From assembly GCF_010548305.1 (NCBI RefSeq), contig NZ_JAAGLV010000016.1, positions 124,001 to 188,000 on the forward strand: 64,000 bases of DNA, given 5' to 3'. The notes under the pieces were generated by a model, which saw only the letters and a list, made by a program, of their open reading frames with translations, did not search any database and was not told the DNA's origin. This document shows positions 34,865 through 43,144 of this stretch, piece by piece. The number at the start of each line of letters is the position of its first letter. Positions within the stretch are counted from its first letter, which is position 1. This stretch comes from Streptomyces sp. SID13031. GTDB taxonomy: Bacteria; Actinomycetota; Actinomycetes; Propionibacteriales; Kribbellaceae. A program made the translations under genes and the position numbers.

Positions 34865-35052
34865 GCTCGTGACCTCCCGTGCGCTGTGTGACGGACCAGG
34901 GAGAGTTCGCCTACTCAGTGTAGGCGCGTGCCCCCACTTGGTAAACGGCTCATACACTGTGACCGTTTGTCAGCAGTAGTTGTGACAGCAAGCGAACTTT
35001 TCGTCGTCCGGGGCTCTCTTCCGTGTGCAAGGACGCGACCGAGAGGACCGGT

Positions 35053-37632
35053 ATGACGAGACCAGGACGGGCGATGGGGCTTGCCTCGATGGTGAGCCTG
35101 CCCGTGCTTCCGCTCGCCTGGTTCATCGCGCTGCAGGACCATGCGCCGTGGATGTCCGGCGCGTACCTGGGCTACCTGCTGGTCGTGATCGCGGTCCCTG
35201 GCACGCTGTTCTGGCGCCGGCTGACCGGTGGTACCGGCTGGTTCACCGTCGACGCCGCGCTCGGGACGTCGTTCGGGCTGGCGGTCGAGGCGCTGATCTA
35301 CCCGATCGGCCGGTACTTCGACATCCCGCTGGCGGCCCTGGTGATGCCGGCGCTCGCGGTGGGCGTCTACCGCGCGGTGCCGCGAAGCAAGCTGCCGGTG
35401 AAACCGACGCCCTGGTGGGCGATGGCCGGCGTGATGGTCGCCGTCGGTGTGGTCGCGGCCTGGTTCGTCCGGGTCGGCTCGCAGCTCATCCCCGTCGACG
35501 GGCCGGCGGCGCTGCGCTCGGACTCCGACGCGGCCCGCAATCTGTCACTGGCCGCTGAGCTGACCCATCACTTCCCGCCGGAGATCCCCTACGCCTCCGG
35601 CAGACCGCTGACCAGCCACTTCGCCGTCTACGACCACCTGGCGTCGGCGCACTGGATCACGAGTGTCGAGCTCGACGTACTGACGCAGCGGATGGCGCCC
35701 TTCGCCTTCCTCCTCCTGACGGTCCTCGGCGCGGCAGCCGTCGGCGTAGTACTGACCGGTCGTGCAGTGGCGGCTCCGATCGCCGCTGGGCTCACAGTGG
35801 CCGCTGGGGATCTCTCAGGCTGGCCGTGGGCCGTCGATGCGCGGTTGTTCAATGACAGCCCGTTCTCGATGGTCCAGCTGACCAACCCCTCGCAGGCGTT
35901 CTCCACCGTGCTGGTGCTGCCGCTGATAGCCGTCACTGCACTGTTGCTCCGCCGGAAGCCCACGCAGACGCGTGCACAGGTCATCGGCATGCTGGTAGCG
36001 GCCGCCGTACTCATCGCTGCCGTCTCCGCGACCAAGGCGTCCGCACTCCCCGTGTACGCCGTTGGGCTGGTCGCCGCCTGGGGCTACCTCACCGTGCAGG
36101 CCCGTCGCCTCAACCTGCGCGGCCTGGTGCTCGGGGTGGGCGTCGCCGCTTGCTATGGGTTCACCTTCCTCGTCGTACTGCGCGGCAAGGAGTCCAACGT
36201 CGAGTTCCATCCGGCCCGGACCTTCCGGCACATGATGGACGTGATGACCGCACTCCACACCACTGCTGCCTTGGTGGTGATCGCAGTAGTGGTGGTGATC
36301 GGCTGGCTGCTGCCGGCGGTCGGTGCTCTGCTCATCCGGCGGCGACTGCCTCGCGATCCGATGGTGCTGTTGCTGCTGGTCAGCCTGGTCAGCTCGGTCA
36401 TTGCTGCCGGCCTGCTGTACGACAGTGGTCAGACACAGGTCTTCTTCGTCCGCACCGGCTTCATCTACGGCGTCCTGCTCGCGACCTGGGGTCTGGGGTC
36501 ACTCGACCGCAAGCAGTACTACGTCGCCGCGCCGGCACTGCTGATCGGAGCCGCGGCGATCTACTGGGGTCGCTACCGCTCGGAAGACTCGTGTACCAGC
36601 GCGAACTGCTTCGCGCAGCCGATGGTGGTCGCCCTGGTCATCGCTGTCATCGGCGTTGGCGCCCTTGGGTTGTTGTTGCGCTTGAAGCGGCAGTTGTGGG
36701 CGGTGCTCGCAGTCTCGGTGGTGCTCGGGTTGACGGTGTCGCCGACGCTGGGGTCGCTGAAGGAGTTCGCCGCGCCCGCGCTGACGGCGTACGAGTCGAT
36801 CGCACCGGGTGGGATCGAGGCAGCCCGCTTCATCCGGCGGAACTCGGGACCCGACGATCTGATCGCCACGAACATCCACTGCCGCCAGGCGGGGGCGGAT
36901 CGCTGCCTCACCGGGTCCTACTGGCTCGCCGGGTACGCCGAGCGGCGGGTGCTGGTGGAGGGCTGGGCCTTCACCCAGCGGGTCGACGACAGCTATGCGG
37001 GTGACGAGAAGACCCAAGGGGCCTTCTGGAATCCCGAGCGGCTACGGCTCAACGACGAGGCTTTCACCGCGCCGACCAGGGAAGTACTGGAGACGCTGCG
37101 CACGCAGTACGGAGTGCAGTGGCTGCTGGCAGACGAGCGAGTCGGGACACCACCGGAGGCCCTGGAACGCTTGGCGGAGTTGCGCTTCCACTACGGCACA
37201 GTCCGCGTCTACCAGCTCTACCCACCACCGACCGCCGGCCCGTTCCCCTCCCAATCCCCCTGTCCGACCACCACGCCGTCACAGACTCCAAGCGGCTTCC
37301 CGTCCCAGACCCCAAACTTCCCCACCCAGACACCATCCGGTTTCCCGACGCAAACACCCAGTGGGTTCCCGACGCAGACACCGAGCGGTTCTCCGACGCA
37401 GACGCCTACTCAGACGCCTTCGCCGTGTGTGTCACAGACACCGAGTGGTTCTCCGTCCCAGACACCATCCGGTTTCCCGAGCCAGACACCCAGCGGGTTC
37501 CCGTCGTCGCAGACGCCCAGTGGGTTCCCGTCCTCGCAGACGCCCAGTGGGTTCCCGTCCTCGCAGACGCCCAGTGGGTTCCCGTCCTCGCAGACGCCCG
37601 GTGGATTCCCGTCCTCCAGCTCCACCCCGTAG
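35053..37632 (+). CDS. Large polytopic membrane protein (GT-C-like) with repetitive Ser/Pro/Thr tail
   Basis: 859 aa, ATG at 35053 after GAGAGGA. About a dozen hydrophobic segments occupy residues 1-570. The soluble part contains SGPDDLIATNIHCRQAGADRCL in adjoining pieces, then YAERRVLVEGWAF and LRTQYGVQWLLADE. The same order (LIATN-HC, ERxVLxEGW, GVxWLxAD) recurs in the proteins at 52634 and 55140, so the three are paralogues. The last 125 residues are QTPSGFPS-type repeats, a likely extracytoplasmic, possibly O-glycosylated stalk absent from the other two. A membrane glycosyltransferase role is inferred from topology and context. Confidence 0.7.
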   Translation: MTRPGRAMGLASMVSLPVLPLAWFIALQDHAPWMSGAYLGYLLVVIAVPGTLFWRRLTGGTGWFTVDAALGTSFGLAVEALIYPIGRYFDIPLAALVMPALAVGVYRAVPRSKLPVKPTPWWAMAGVMVAVGVVAAWFVRVGSQLIPVDGPAALRSDSDAARNLSLAAELTHHFPPEIPYASGRPLTSHFAVYDHLASAHWITSVELDVLTQRMAPFAFLLLTVLGAAAVGVVLTGRAVAAPIAAGLTVAAGDLSGWPWAVDARLFNDSPFSMVQLTNPSQAFSTVLVLPLIAVTALLLRRKPTQTRAQVIGMLVAAAVLIAAVSATKASALPVYAVGLVAAWGYLTVQARRLNLRGLVLGVGVAACYGFTFLVVLRGKESNVEFHPARTFRHMMDVMTALHTTAALVVIAVVVVIGWLLPAVGALLIRRRLPRDPMVLLLLVSLVSSVIAAGLLYDSGQTQVFFVRTGFIYGVLLATWGLGSLDRKQYYVAAPALLIGAAAIYWGRYRSEDSCTSANCFAQPMVVALVIAVIGVGALGLLLRLKRQLWAVLAVSVVLGLTVSPTLGSLKEFAAPALTAYESIAPGGIEAARFIRRNSGPDDLIATNIHCRQAGADRCLTGSYWLAGYAERRVLVEGWAFTQRVDDSYAGDEKTQGAFWNPERLRLNDEAFTAPTREVLETLRTQYGVQWLLADERVGTPPEALERLAELRFHYGTVRVYQLYPPPTAGPFPSQSPCPTTTPSQTPSGFPSQTPNFPTQTPSGFPTQTPSGFPTQTPSGSPTQTPTQTPSPCVSQTPSGSPSQTPSGFPSQTPSGFPSSQTPSGFPSSQTPSGFPSSQTPSGFPSSQTPGGFPSSSSTP
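37483..37617. repeat. 27-bp tandem repeat, five units, within the membrane-protein tail
   Basis: Units begin at 37483, 37510, 37537, 37564 and 37591; the middle three are identical (CAGACGCCCAGTGGGTTCCC then GTCCTCG). Each encodes QTPSGFPSS. Degenerate 24-bp relatives encode QTPSGFPT/S further upstream from about 37280. Being a multiple of three, copy-number change keeps the frame. Confidence 0.9.
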
Positions 37633-37762
37633 CCCACCGACCAGCGGCAGTTTCCAGCCCACCGCCTGCACGCTATTTCGGCGGTTCACCCCTCCGGTTG
37701 CGGGAGCGGAAGGACGGCTCTGACGCCCGACCTCGCCCGGCGGGGCCCGTCCTCGCCAAGCG

Positions 37763-37851
37763 CGTCTGAGGGGTCAACCCCGCAATCGGTGGGTTGCCCC
37801 GCCAGATCCCGACGTGGCAACCCACCGTCTGAGGGGTTGACCCCTCAGACG
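37763..37851. terminator. Nested long hairpin between convergent genes
   Basis: Outer arms of 19 bp pair exactly (37763-37781 with 37833-37851). Inner arms GGTGGGTTGCC/GGCAACCCACC (37788-37798 with 37816-37826) pair exactly. The right arm is itself a 26-bp palindrome (37826-37851). It lies between the membrane-protein gene and the convergent GH10-like gene and is probably a bidirectional terminator. Confidence 0.65.
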
Positions 37852-37870
37852 TCTCGCGATAGGTCGGGCG

Positions 37871-39445
37871 TCAGGCGATCGCTGGGAGCGGGAGGCTCTG
37901 GTTCGACGCGCGGTCCAGGGCTGTTACCGAGTACAGGTAGTGGTGGCCCTTCACTGCGGTGGTGTCGGTGAAGGTGGTGGTGCGTTGGGTGGTTAGGAGG
38001 TTGCGGGCGTCGTTGTCGGGGCACCAGTCGCCGGCGGTTAGGTCTCGGCGGTAGATCGCGTACGACGTGGTGTCGGCCGAGGTGGGCTTCCACTGCAACC
38101 GCACGCCATCGCCCGCCCGGGAAGCGCGCAGTGCGTGGACCGGCAGCGGCGCACGCGAGTCGAGCGACGGCATCGCCGGTACGAGCGCCGGCCGCGTGTA
38201 CCAGGTGCTGTTGAGCAGGCTGGTCGCACCGAGCCGGTCAGCGCGTACATCCTTGGCAGAGAAGAAGATGTCGCCCTTGACCTCGGGGATCGTGGTGTTG
38301 AAGGCCAGGTGGTCGCTCAACTCCGCCGGATCCGACCAGTCGGGCGACTGCGTCGACGTACCGACCTTGTAGGTCGCCTGACCGATGTAGAGATGCACGT
38401 TGGTACCGCGGACCTGTTCGGCCCACCACGGCACGATCTTGTTGTAGTCGGCCGGAGCGAACCCACCAGCCCAGTAGACCTGCGGCACGATGTAGTCGAT
38501 CCACTCCTCGCGTACCCAACGTCGGGTGTCCGCAGCGAGATCGTCGTACGTCTGCACGCCCGCAGTGGTGTCAGAGCCGAGCGGGTCGGTCCCCTTGTTC
38601 CGCCAGACGGCGAAGGGCGAGATGCCGAACTTCACCCACGGCTTGGCCGCCTTGATCCGGTGCTGGAGCTCCTGGATCAACAGGTTGATGTTGTTCCGCC
38701 GCCACTCGGCCACAGTCGGGAAGCCTGCCCCGTACTGCGCATAGGTGGCCGCGTCGTCGAACACTTGGCCCGCCACCGGATACGGGTAGAAGTAGTCGTC
38801 GAAGTGCACACCATCGAGGTCGTAGTTCGAGACGGCGTCCATGATCGCGTCCTCGACCAGCTTACGAGCCGCCGGGATCCCCGGGTTGTAGTAGAGCTTG
38901 CCGCCGTAGGTGACCACCCACTCCGGATGCAGCCGGGCCGGGTGCGTCGGGATCAGCGCATTGAGGTTCGTGCCCATCGAGAGCCGGTACGGGTTGAACC
39001 AGCCATGCAGTTCGAGGTTGCGCTTGTGCGCCTCGGTGACGGCGAACGCCAGCGGGTCGTAGCCGGGGTCGCCGCCCTGAGTGCCGGTCAGGTACTGCGA
39101 CCACGGCTCCACCTTCGACGGCCAGAACGCGTCCGCGGTCGGCCGGATCTGCAGGATGACCGCGTTGTGGTGCTGCCGGACGGCATCGTCGAACCAGGTG
39201 AGCAACTCGGCCTTCTGCTGCTCGGCCGTCAGTCCGGTCCGCGACGGCCAGTCGATGTTCACCACCGACGCCACCCAGCTCGCCCGGAACTGCCGCAGCG
39301 GAGTACTCGGATCCGCGGCGCAACCGGACGAAGGCACCACGGCAGCGTCCGCGGCGGGTCGTGCGGCGCTCGCAGTACCGGTGAAGGCACCGGCCAGCAG
39401 GCAGGCTGACGCGCTGAGAAGACCCACGATCCGCCAGACTCTCAT
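37871..39445 (-). CDS. Secreted GH10-like hydrolase (YngK/DUF187-type)
   Basis: 524 aa with a signal peptide (LLSASACLLAGAFTGTASA). The mature protein opens QFRASWVASVVNIDWPSRTGL and continues ILQIRPTADAFW, LHGWFNPYRLSM, YDLDGVHFDDYFYPYP and IDYIVPQVYWAGG, all typical of the glycosyl-hydrolase-like 10 domain. The last 90 residues form an FN3-like module. Members act on peptidoglycan or other surface glycans, but the activity is not certain. It is divergent from pseH. Confidence 0.8.
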   Translation of the reverse strand: MRVWRIVGLLSASACLLAGAFTGTASAARPAADAAVVPSSGCAADPSTPLRQFRASWVASVVNIDWPSRTGLTAEQQKAELLTWFDDAVRQHHNAVILQIRPTADAFWPSKVEPWSQYLTGTQGGDPGYDPLAFAVTEAHKRNLELHGWFNPYRLSMGTNLNALIPTHPARLHPEWVVTYGGKLYYNPGIPAARKLVEDAIMDAVSNYDLDGVHFDDYFYPYPVAGQVFDDAATYAQYGAGFPTVAEWRRNNINLLIQELQHRIKAAKPWVKFGISPFAVWRNKGTDPLGSDTTAGVQTYDDLAADTRRWVREEWIDYIVPQVYWAGGFAPADYNKIVPWWAEQVRGTNVHLYIGQATYKVGTSTQSPDWSDPAELSDHLAFNTTIPEVKGDIFFSAKDVRADRLGATSLLNSTWYTRPALVPAMPSLDSRAPLPVHALRASRAGDGVRLQWKPTSADTTSYAIYRRDLTAGDWCPDNDARNLLTTQRTTTFTDTTAVKGHHYLYSVTALDRASNQSLPLPAIA

Positions 39446-39531
39446 GTCACTCTCCGACCGAGTTCGTAGATTAGGTCGAAAGATAGTTACACAGTTGGGC
39501 CGCGCGCAGAAGAGGTCGGTACGGTTGGGCC

Positions 39532-40044
39532 ATGCTGCGCCAGGCGACGGACGACGACGTCGACACCATCCGGACCCTGCGCAACCAGCAGGCCAACCGC
39601 GACGTCAGCATCACCACGCACGAGATCTCCGCCGAGGAGCACGCGGGCTGGTGGGCCAAGGCGAGCGTCGACCCAGCCCGCCGGGTGCTGATCTACGAAC
39701 GCGACGGCCGGACCGCCGGAGTGGTCAACTTCTTCGACCTCACCCGTACTACCGGCAGCTGGGGATTCTTCCTCGACGCCGACGGCCTGGCCGAGACCGG
39801 CGAGACGCTGCCCGCGTGGATCGAGGTGATGAAGGAAGCCACCGGCTACGCCTTCGACACCCTCGGCCTCGACGAGCTGACCGGCGAGGTGCTCGAGCAC
39901 AACACCGCAGTACGGCAGATGAACCGGCGCTTCCGTTTCGTCGAGGGCGAGCCGGAGCTCCGGTACGCCGATGGGCGCGACCTCACCGTGTTGCCGATCA
40001 AGCTGGCCAGGGAAAACCGCCGCAAGCCGAAGGAGCCCAGATGA
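39532..40044 (+). CDS. pseH: PseH-like UDP-amino-sugar N-acetyltransferase
   Basis: 170 aa GNAT protein. MLRQATDDDVDTIRTLRNQ, ISTH-like THEISAEEHAGWW and AGVVNFFDLTRTTGSWGFFL match PseH/SpsD-type enzymes. These acetylate the 4-amino group of UDP-4-amino-4,6-dideoxy-N-acetyl-beta-L-altrosamine in pseudaminic acid synthesis. The assignment rests on its 4-bp overlap (ATGA) with the pseudaminic acid synthase gene as well as on sequence. It is the third step of the pathway and is cytoplasmic. Confidence 0.8.
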   Translation: MLRQATDDDVDTIRTLRNQQANRDVSITTHEISAEEHAGWWAKASVDPARRVLIYERDGRTAGVVNFFDLTRTTGSWGFFLDADGLAETGETLPAWIEVMKEATGYAFDTLGLDELTGEVLEHNTAVRQMNRRFRFVEGEPELRYADGRDLTVLPIKLARENRRKPKEPR

Positions 40045-41099
40045 GCGCGACCAGGACGATCGACTTCGGCAGCGTCCCGATCGGCCCCGAGCACCGGCCC
40101 TTCGTGATCGCTGAGATGTCGGGCAACCACAACGGCGACTTCGAACGCGCCAAGGAGATCGTCCGCGCGATGGGCGACACCGGCGTCCAGGCCCTGAAGC
40201 TGCAGGCCTACACCGCGGACACGATGACGCTCGACGTCGACCTGCCCGCGTTCCGGCTACCTGGCGACCACAAGCTGTGGGCCGACCGGCACCTGCACGA
40301 GCTGTACGAGGAGGCGCACACGCCGTGGGCCTGGTTCGAGCCGCTGTTCGAGCTGGCGAACTCGCTCGGCATGGTCGCGTTCGCGTCGCCGTTCGACCTG
40401 ACCGCGATCGAGTTGCTGGAGAAGCTGGGCGTCCCGGGCTACAAGGTCGCGTCGAACGAGATCGGCGACCTGCCGCTGGTCCGCGCGATGGCGGCGACCG
40501 GGAAGCCGGTCATCATCTCGACCGGTTCGGCGACGCTGACCGATATCGACGCCGCCGTCCGCGCGGCCCGCTCGACCGGCAACGAGCAGCTCGTCGTACT
40601 TTCCTGCACGGCGAGCTACCCGGCCCCTGCCAATCAGTCGAACCTGCGCGGAATCCCGGTACTACGTGACGCGCTCGGCGTCCAGGTCGGCCTGTCCGAC
40701 CACACGATGGGCATCGGTGCCTCGATCGCCGCGGTCGCCCTCGGCGCCACCGTGATCGAGAAGCACGTAACCCTCTCCCGCGACGACGGCGGCGTGGACT
40801 CGGCGTTCTCGCTGGAGCCGCACGAGGTCAGAGCCCTGGTCGAAGGCACCACCATCGCGCACGAGGCCTTGGGCGAGCCGGTGATCGGCCCGAAGCAGGC
40901 CGAACAGAACGTCCTGCGCTTCCGCCGCTCCCTCTACGTCACCCGTGACGTCAAGGCCGGCGAGAAGGTCGCCCCCGACAACGTCCGCTCGATCCGCCCG
41001 GCCGGCGGACTCCAGCCAGACGCCTACTCCACGGTCGAAGGCCGGCCGTTCCGCACCGACGTACCGGCCGGAACCCCGCTCACCTGGGAAGTCCTGTAA
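40041..41099 (+). CDS. pseI: Pseudaminic acid synthase (NeuB family)
   Basis: 352 aa. The TIM barrel opens PFVIAEMSGNHNGDFERAKE, continues VQALKLQAYTADTMTLD, FASPFDLTAIELLEKL and YKVASNEIGDLPLV, and has LSDHTMGIGASIAAVALGA and IEKHVTLSRDDGGVDSAFSL. A C-terminal SAF antifreeze-like domain follows (SLYVTRDVKAGEKV). It condenses phosphoenolpyruvate with 2,4-diacetamido-2,4,6-trideoxy-L-altrose. The GNHNGD and DGGVDSAFS forms are closer to PseI than to sialic acid synthases. It is translationally coupled to pseH and converges on a small membrane-protein gene (20-bp overlap). Confidence 0.9.
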   Translation: MSATRTIDFGSVPIGPEHRPFVIAEMSGNHNGDFERAKEIVRAMGDTGVQALKLQAYTADTMTLDVDLPAFRLPGDHKLWADRHLHELYEEAHTPWAWFEPLFELANSLGMVAFASPFDLTAIELLEKLGVPGYKVASNEIGDLPLVRAMAATGKPVIISTGSATLTDIDAAVRAARSTGNEQLVVLSCTASYPAPANQSNLRGIPVLRDALGVQVGLSDHTMGIGASIAAVALGATVIEKHVTLSRDDGGVDSAFSLEPHEVRALVEGTTIAHEALGEPVIGPKQAEQNVLRFRRSLYVTRDVKAGEKVAPDNVRSIRPAGGLQPDAYSTVEGRPFRTDVPAGTPLTWEVL

Positions 41100-41559
41100 C
41101 AGGAGTCGCGCGGACGAACCAGGCCCGCGAGTCTTCGGTTGCCCAGAGCAACCAAAGCGCGGAGAGCTCGAAGACCAGCGAGACCGCCTGTACTGCGATC
41201 ACCGCGGCGCCGTAGCCCGGCAGCTCGTGCAGAGTGATGGGCAGGCTCGCATGGGCGAGCAGCTGGATTCCCAGCAGGACGGTCAAGAAGATCCGGGTGC
41301 GCGACTTGCGAGACTTCAGCGCCTTGGCCCGGAATGCGAGCAACAGCGGGATCAGTACGTGCGGGATCGCCGACTGCAGCACCAAGCTGTGCGTCTGATC
41401 GTCGACCTGATCCGCGGACCAGCCGGGGTTGTCCGCGAGCACGGTGCCATGGATGACGTCACGATGCGTCAGCAGCAGAATCAGCGCGACCAGATGCACC
41501 AGGATCACCACCCCGACCGCACGCTGGACCAGTTTCAGACTGCGGGGCAGCTCGTTCAT
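41080..41559 (-). CDS. Four-helix membrane protein
   Basis: 159 aa with four hydrophobic segments (AVGVVILVHLVALILLL, AIPHVLIPLLLAF, FLTVLLGIQLLAHASLPI, AAVIAVQAVSLVFELSALWLLW). No family is recognised with certainty; it resembles small actinobacterial integral membrane proteins of unknown role. It starts within the last 4 bp of the upstream MarR gene, so it is probably the gene that regulator controls. Confidence 0.6.
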   Translation of the reverse strand: MNELPRSLKLVQRAVGVVILVHLVALILLLTHRDVIHGTVLADNPGWSADQVDDQTHSLVLQSAIPHVLIPLLLAFRAKALKSRKSRTRIFLTVLLGIQLLAHASLPITLHELPGYGAAVIAVQAVSLVFELSALWLLWATEDSRAWFVRATPVTGLPR

Positions 41560-42071
41560 CGTCGATCCTTCCGCTCGTTCTTCTCTTGGCCCGGAACCGG
41601 ATGGCGCCAGCGCGGACGACGGTCGGGTGCCGGTTTGCCGCGGGCCTGCTCGCCCCGCTCCTCCCAGTCGACGAGAAGGCGCTGCAACAGGCTCGACAAG
41701 GTGCTGATGTCCTTCTGCGACCAGTCCGCGACCACCTCGCCCAGGACAGCTCCCCCCACTGCCCGCAAAGTGGCCAGCTCACCACGTCCGGCTTCGGTCA
41801 CCTCGAGCAAACAGGTCCGGTGATCCTCGGGATCGGGCTCAACACTCAACTGCCCGGCATCCTCAAGCGCCTGCACATGCCGCGTCACCGACGAGGGCGC
41901 CATCCCCACCCGCTTGCCGACCTCCCGAGGCCTCAACGGCCCCTCAGCGGCCACCGCAGTCAACACCGACACCCGTGCCAGATCGAAGTTGGCAGTCATC
42001 CCCCGCTGAGCCGCCCCCACGAACCCGACGACGACTCCCGCCAGCTCAACTGCCGCATCCGTTCGTTCCAT
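41556..42071 (-). CDS. MarR-family regulator
   Basis: 171 aa from the ATG at 42071. Winged-helix core: LTAVAAEGPLRPREVGKRVG, APSSVTRHVQALEDAGQLS and DPEDHRTCLLEVTEAGR (wing). A basic C-terminal tail of about 30 residues is unusual (RRPRWRHPVPGQEKNERKD). It is co-transcribed with the membrane-protein gene downstream and divergent from the GT2 gene to the right. Confidence 0.88.
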   Translation of the reverse strand: MERTDAAVELAGVVVGFVGAAQRGMTANFDLARVSVLTAVAAEGPLRPREVGKRVGMAPSSVTRHVQALEDAGQLSVEPDPEDHRTCLLEVTEAGRGELATLRAVGGAVLGEVVADWSQKDISTLSSLLQRLLVDWEERGEQARGKPAPDRRPRWRHPVPGQEKNERKDRR

Positions 42072-42171
42072 GAAGGAATGATACCATCGCGCGCTGATAC
42101 CCGGCCAGAGCGGCATCGGTGGGACAATCCCTTTGGCGGTTCGCCGGGATCTCCTCCGGAAAGGGTGGGCA

Positions 42172-43143
42172 GTGCTCGTTTCAGTGGTCGTGCCGTGTTA
42201 CCGGTCGGCCGGGACGCTGCCCCGACTGGTCGAGGCCCTCACCGAGGTTCTGCCGGGGGCGACGTCCGGGTTCGAGATCGTGCTGGTGGTGGACGGGAGT
42301 CCGGATGACACCTGGCAGGTCGCGAGTGAGTTGGCGAACAAGTACGCCGATGTCAGGGCGATGCGGCTCGCGCGGAACTACGGGCAGCACAATGCGCTGA
42401 TCGCCGGCGTGCGGAACGCGCGGTACGAAGTGGTCGTCACGATGGATGACGATCTGCAGCACCCCGCCGATCAGGTGCCGGTGCTGTTGCGGGCGCTGAC
42501 GGATGACGTCGACCTCGTGTACGGCGTACCGGCCGAGGAGGAGCACGGGTTCGCGCGGAGCTTCTCGTCGCGGCTGGTGAAGGGGGCGCTGGCGTCCGCG
42601 ATGGCGGTGCGGGACGCGCGGTCGATCAGCGCGTTCCGGGCTTTCCGGACCTTCCTGCGGGACGGGTTCGACGGGCTGGACGGGCCGCATGCTTCGGTGG
42701 ACGTGGCCTTGTCGTGGTCGACGACGCGGATCGCTCAGACGACAGTACGGATGGAGCCGCGCGGGGCCGGGCAGTCGAACTACACGACCTGGATGCTGAT
42801 GAAGCACGCGCTGACGCTGATCACCGGGTACTCCGTGGAGCCGCTGCGGCTGGTCGGGTACCTCGGGTTCATCTGCGCGGTGTTCGGCGTCGGGCTTTTC
42901 GGCGTGATCATCGTCAAGTACGTGACGGGCGCGACGACGGTGGCCGGGTTCACGACGATCGCGTCGATGGTCGCGTTGTTCTCCGGCGCGCAGATGCTCG
43001 CGCTCGGCGTCCTGGGTGAGTACGTCGGGCGGTTGCACTCGGGGTCGATGGGCCGGCCGACGTACGTGATCCGCGAGCGGACCGATGTGGACGCCCACCC
43101 CGACATCAAGAGCGAGCCCGACATCCAGCGTGAGGCCGACTGA
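42172..43143 (+). CDS. GT2 polyprenyl-phosphate glycosyltransferase (GtrB/DPM-like)
   Basis: 323 aa from the GTG at 42172, chosen because AAGGG lies 7 bases upstream and the family N-terminus VSVVVPCYRSAGTLPRLVEA starts there. GT-A motifs: VLVVDGSPDDTW and VTMDDDLQHPADQ. Two C-terminal transmembrane helices (LGFICAVFGVGLFGVIIV, IASMVALFSGAQMLALGVLGEYVGRL) are typical of undecaprenyl-phosphate sugar transferases. The next gene begins 1 bp after its stop. Likely transfers a sugar to a lipid carrier for the surface polymer. Confidence 0.85.
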   Translation: MLVSVVVPCYRSAGTLPRLVEALTEVLPGATSGFEIVLVVDGSPDDTWQVASELANKYADVRAMRLARNYGQHNALIAGVRNARYEVVVTMDDDLQHPADQVPVLLRALTDDVDLVYGVPAEEEHGFARSFSSRLVKGALASAMAVRDARSISAFRAFRTFLRDGFDGLDGPHASVDVALSWSTTRIAQTTVRMEPRGAGQSNYTTWMLMKHALTLITGYSVEPLRLVGYLGFICAVFGVGLFGVIIVKYVTGATTVAGFTTIASMVALFSGAQMLALGVLGEYVGRLHSGSMGRPTYVIRERTDVDAHPDIKSEPDIQREAD

Positions 43144-43144
43144 C

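Noticed and set aside
37280..37617. CRISPR-like periodic repeat
   Set aside because: The 24/27-bp periodicity is codon-based and encodes a Ser/Pro/Thr-rich protein tail.
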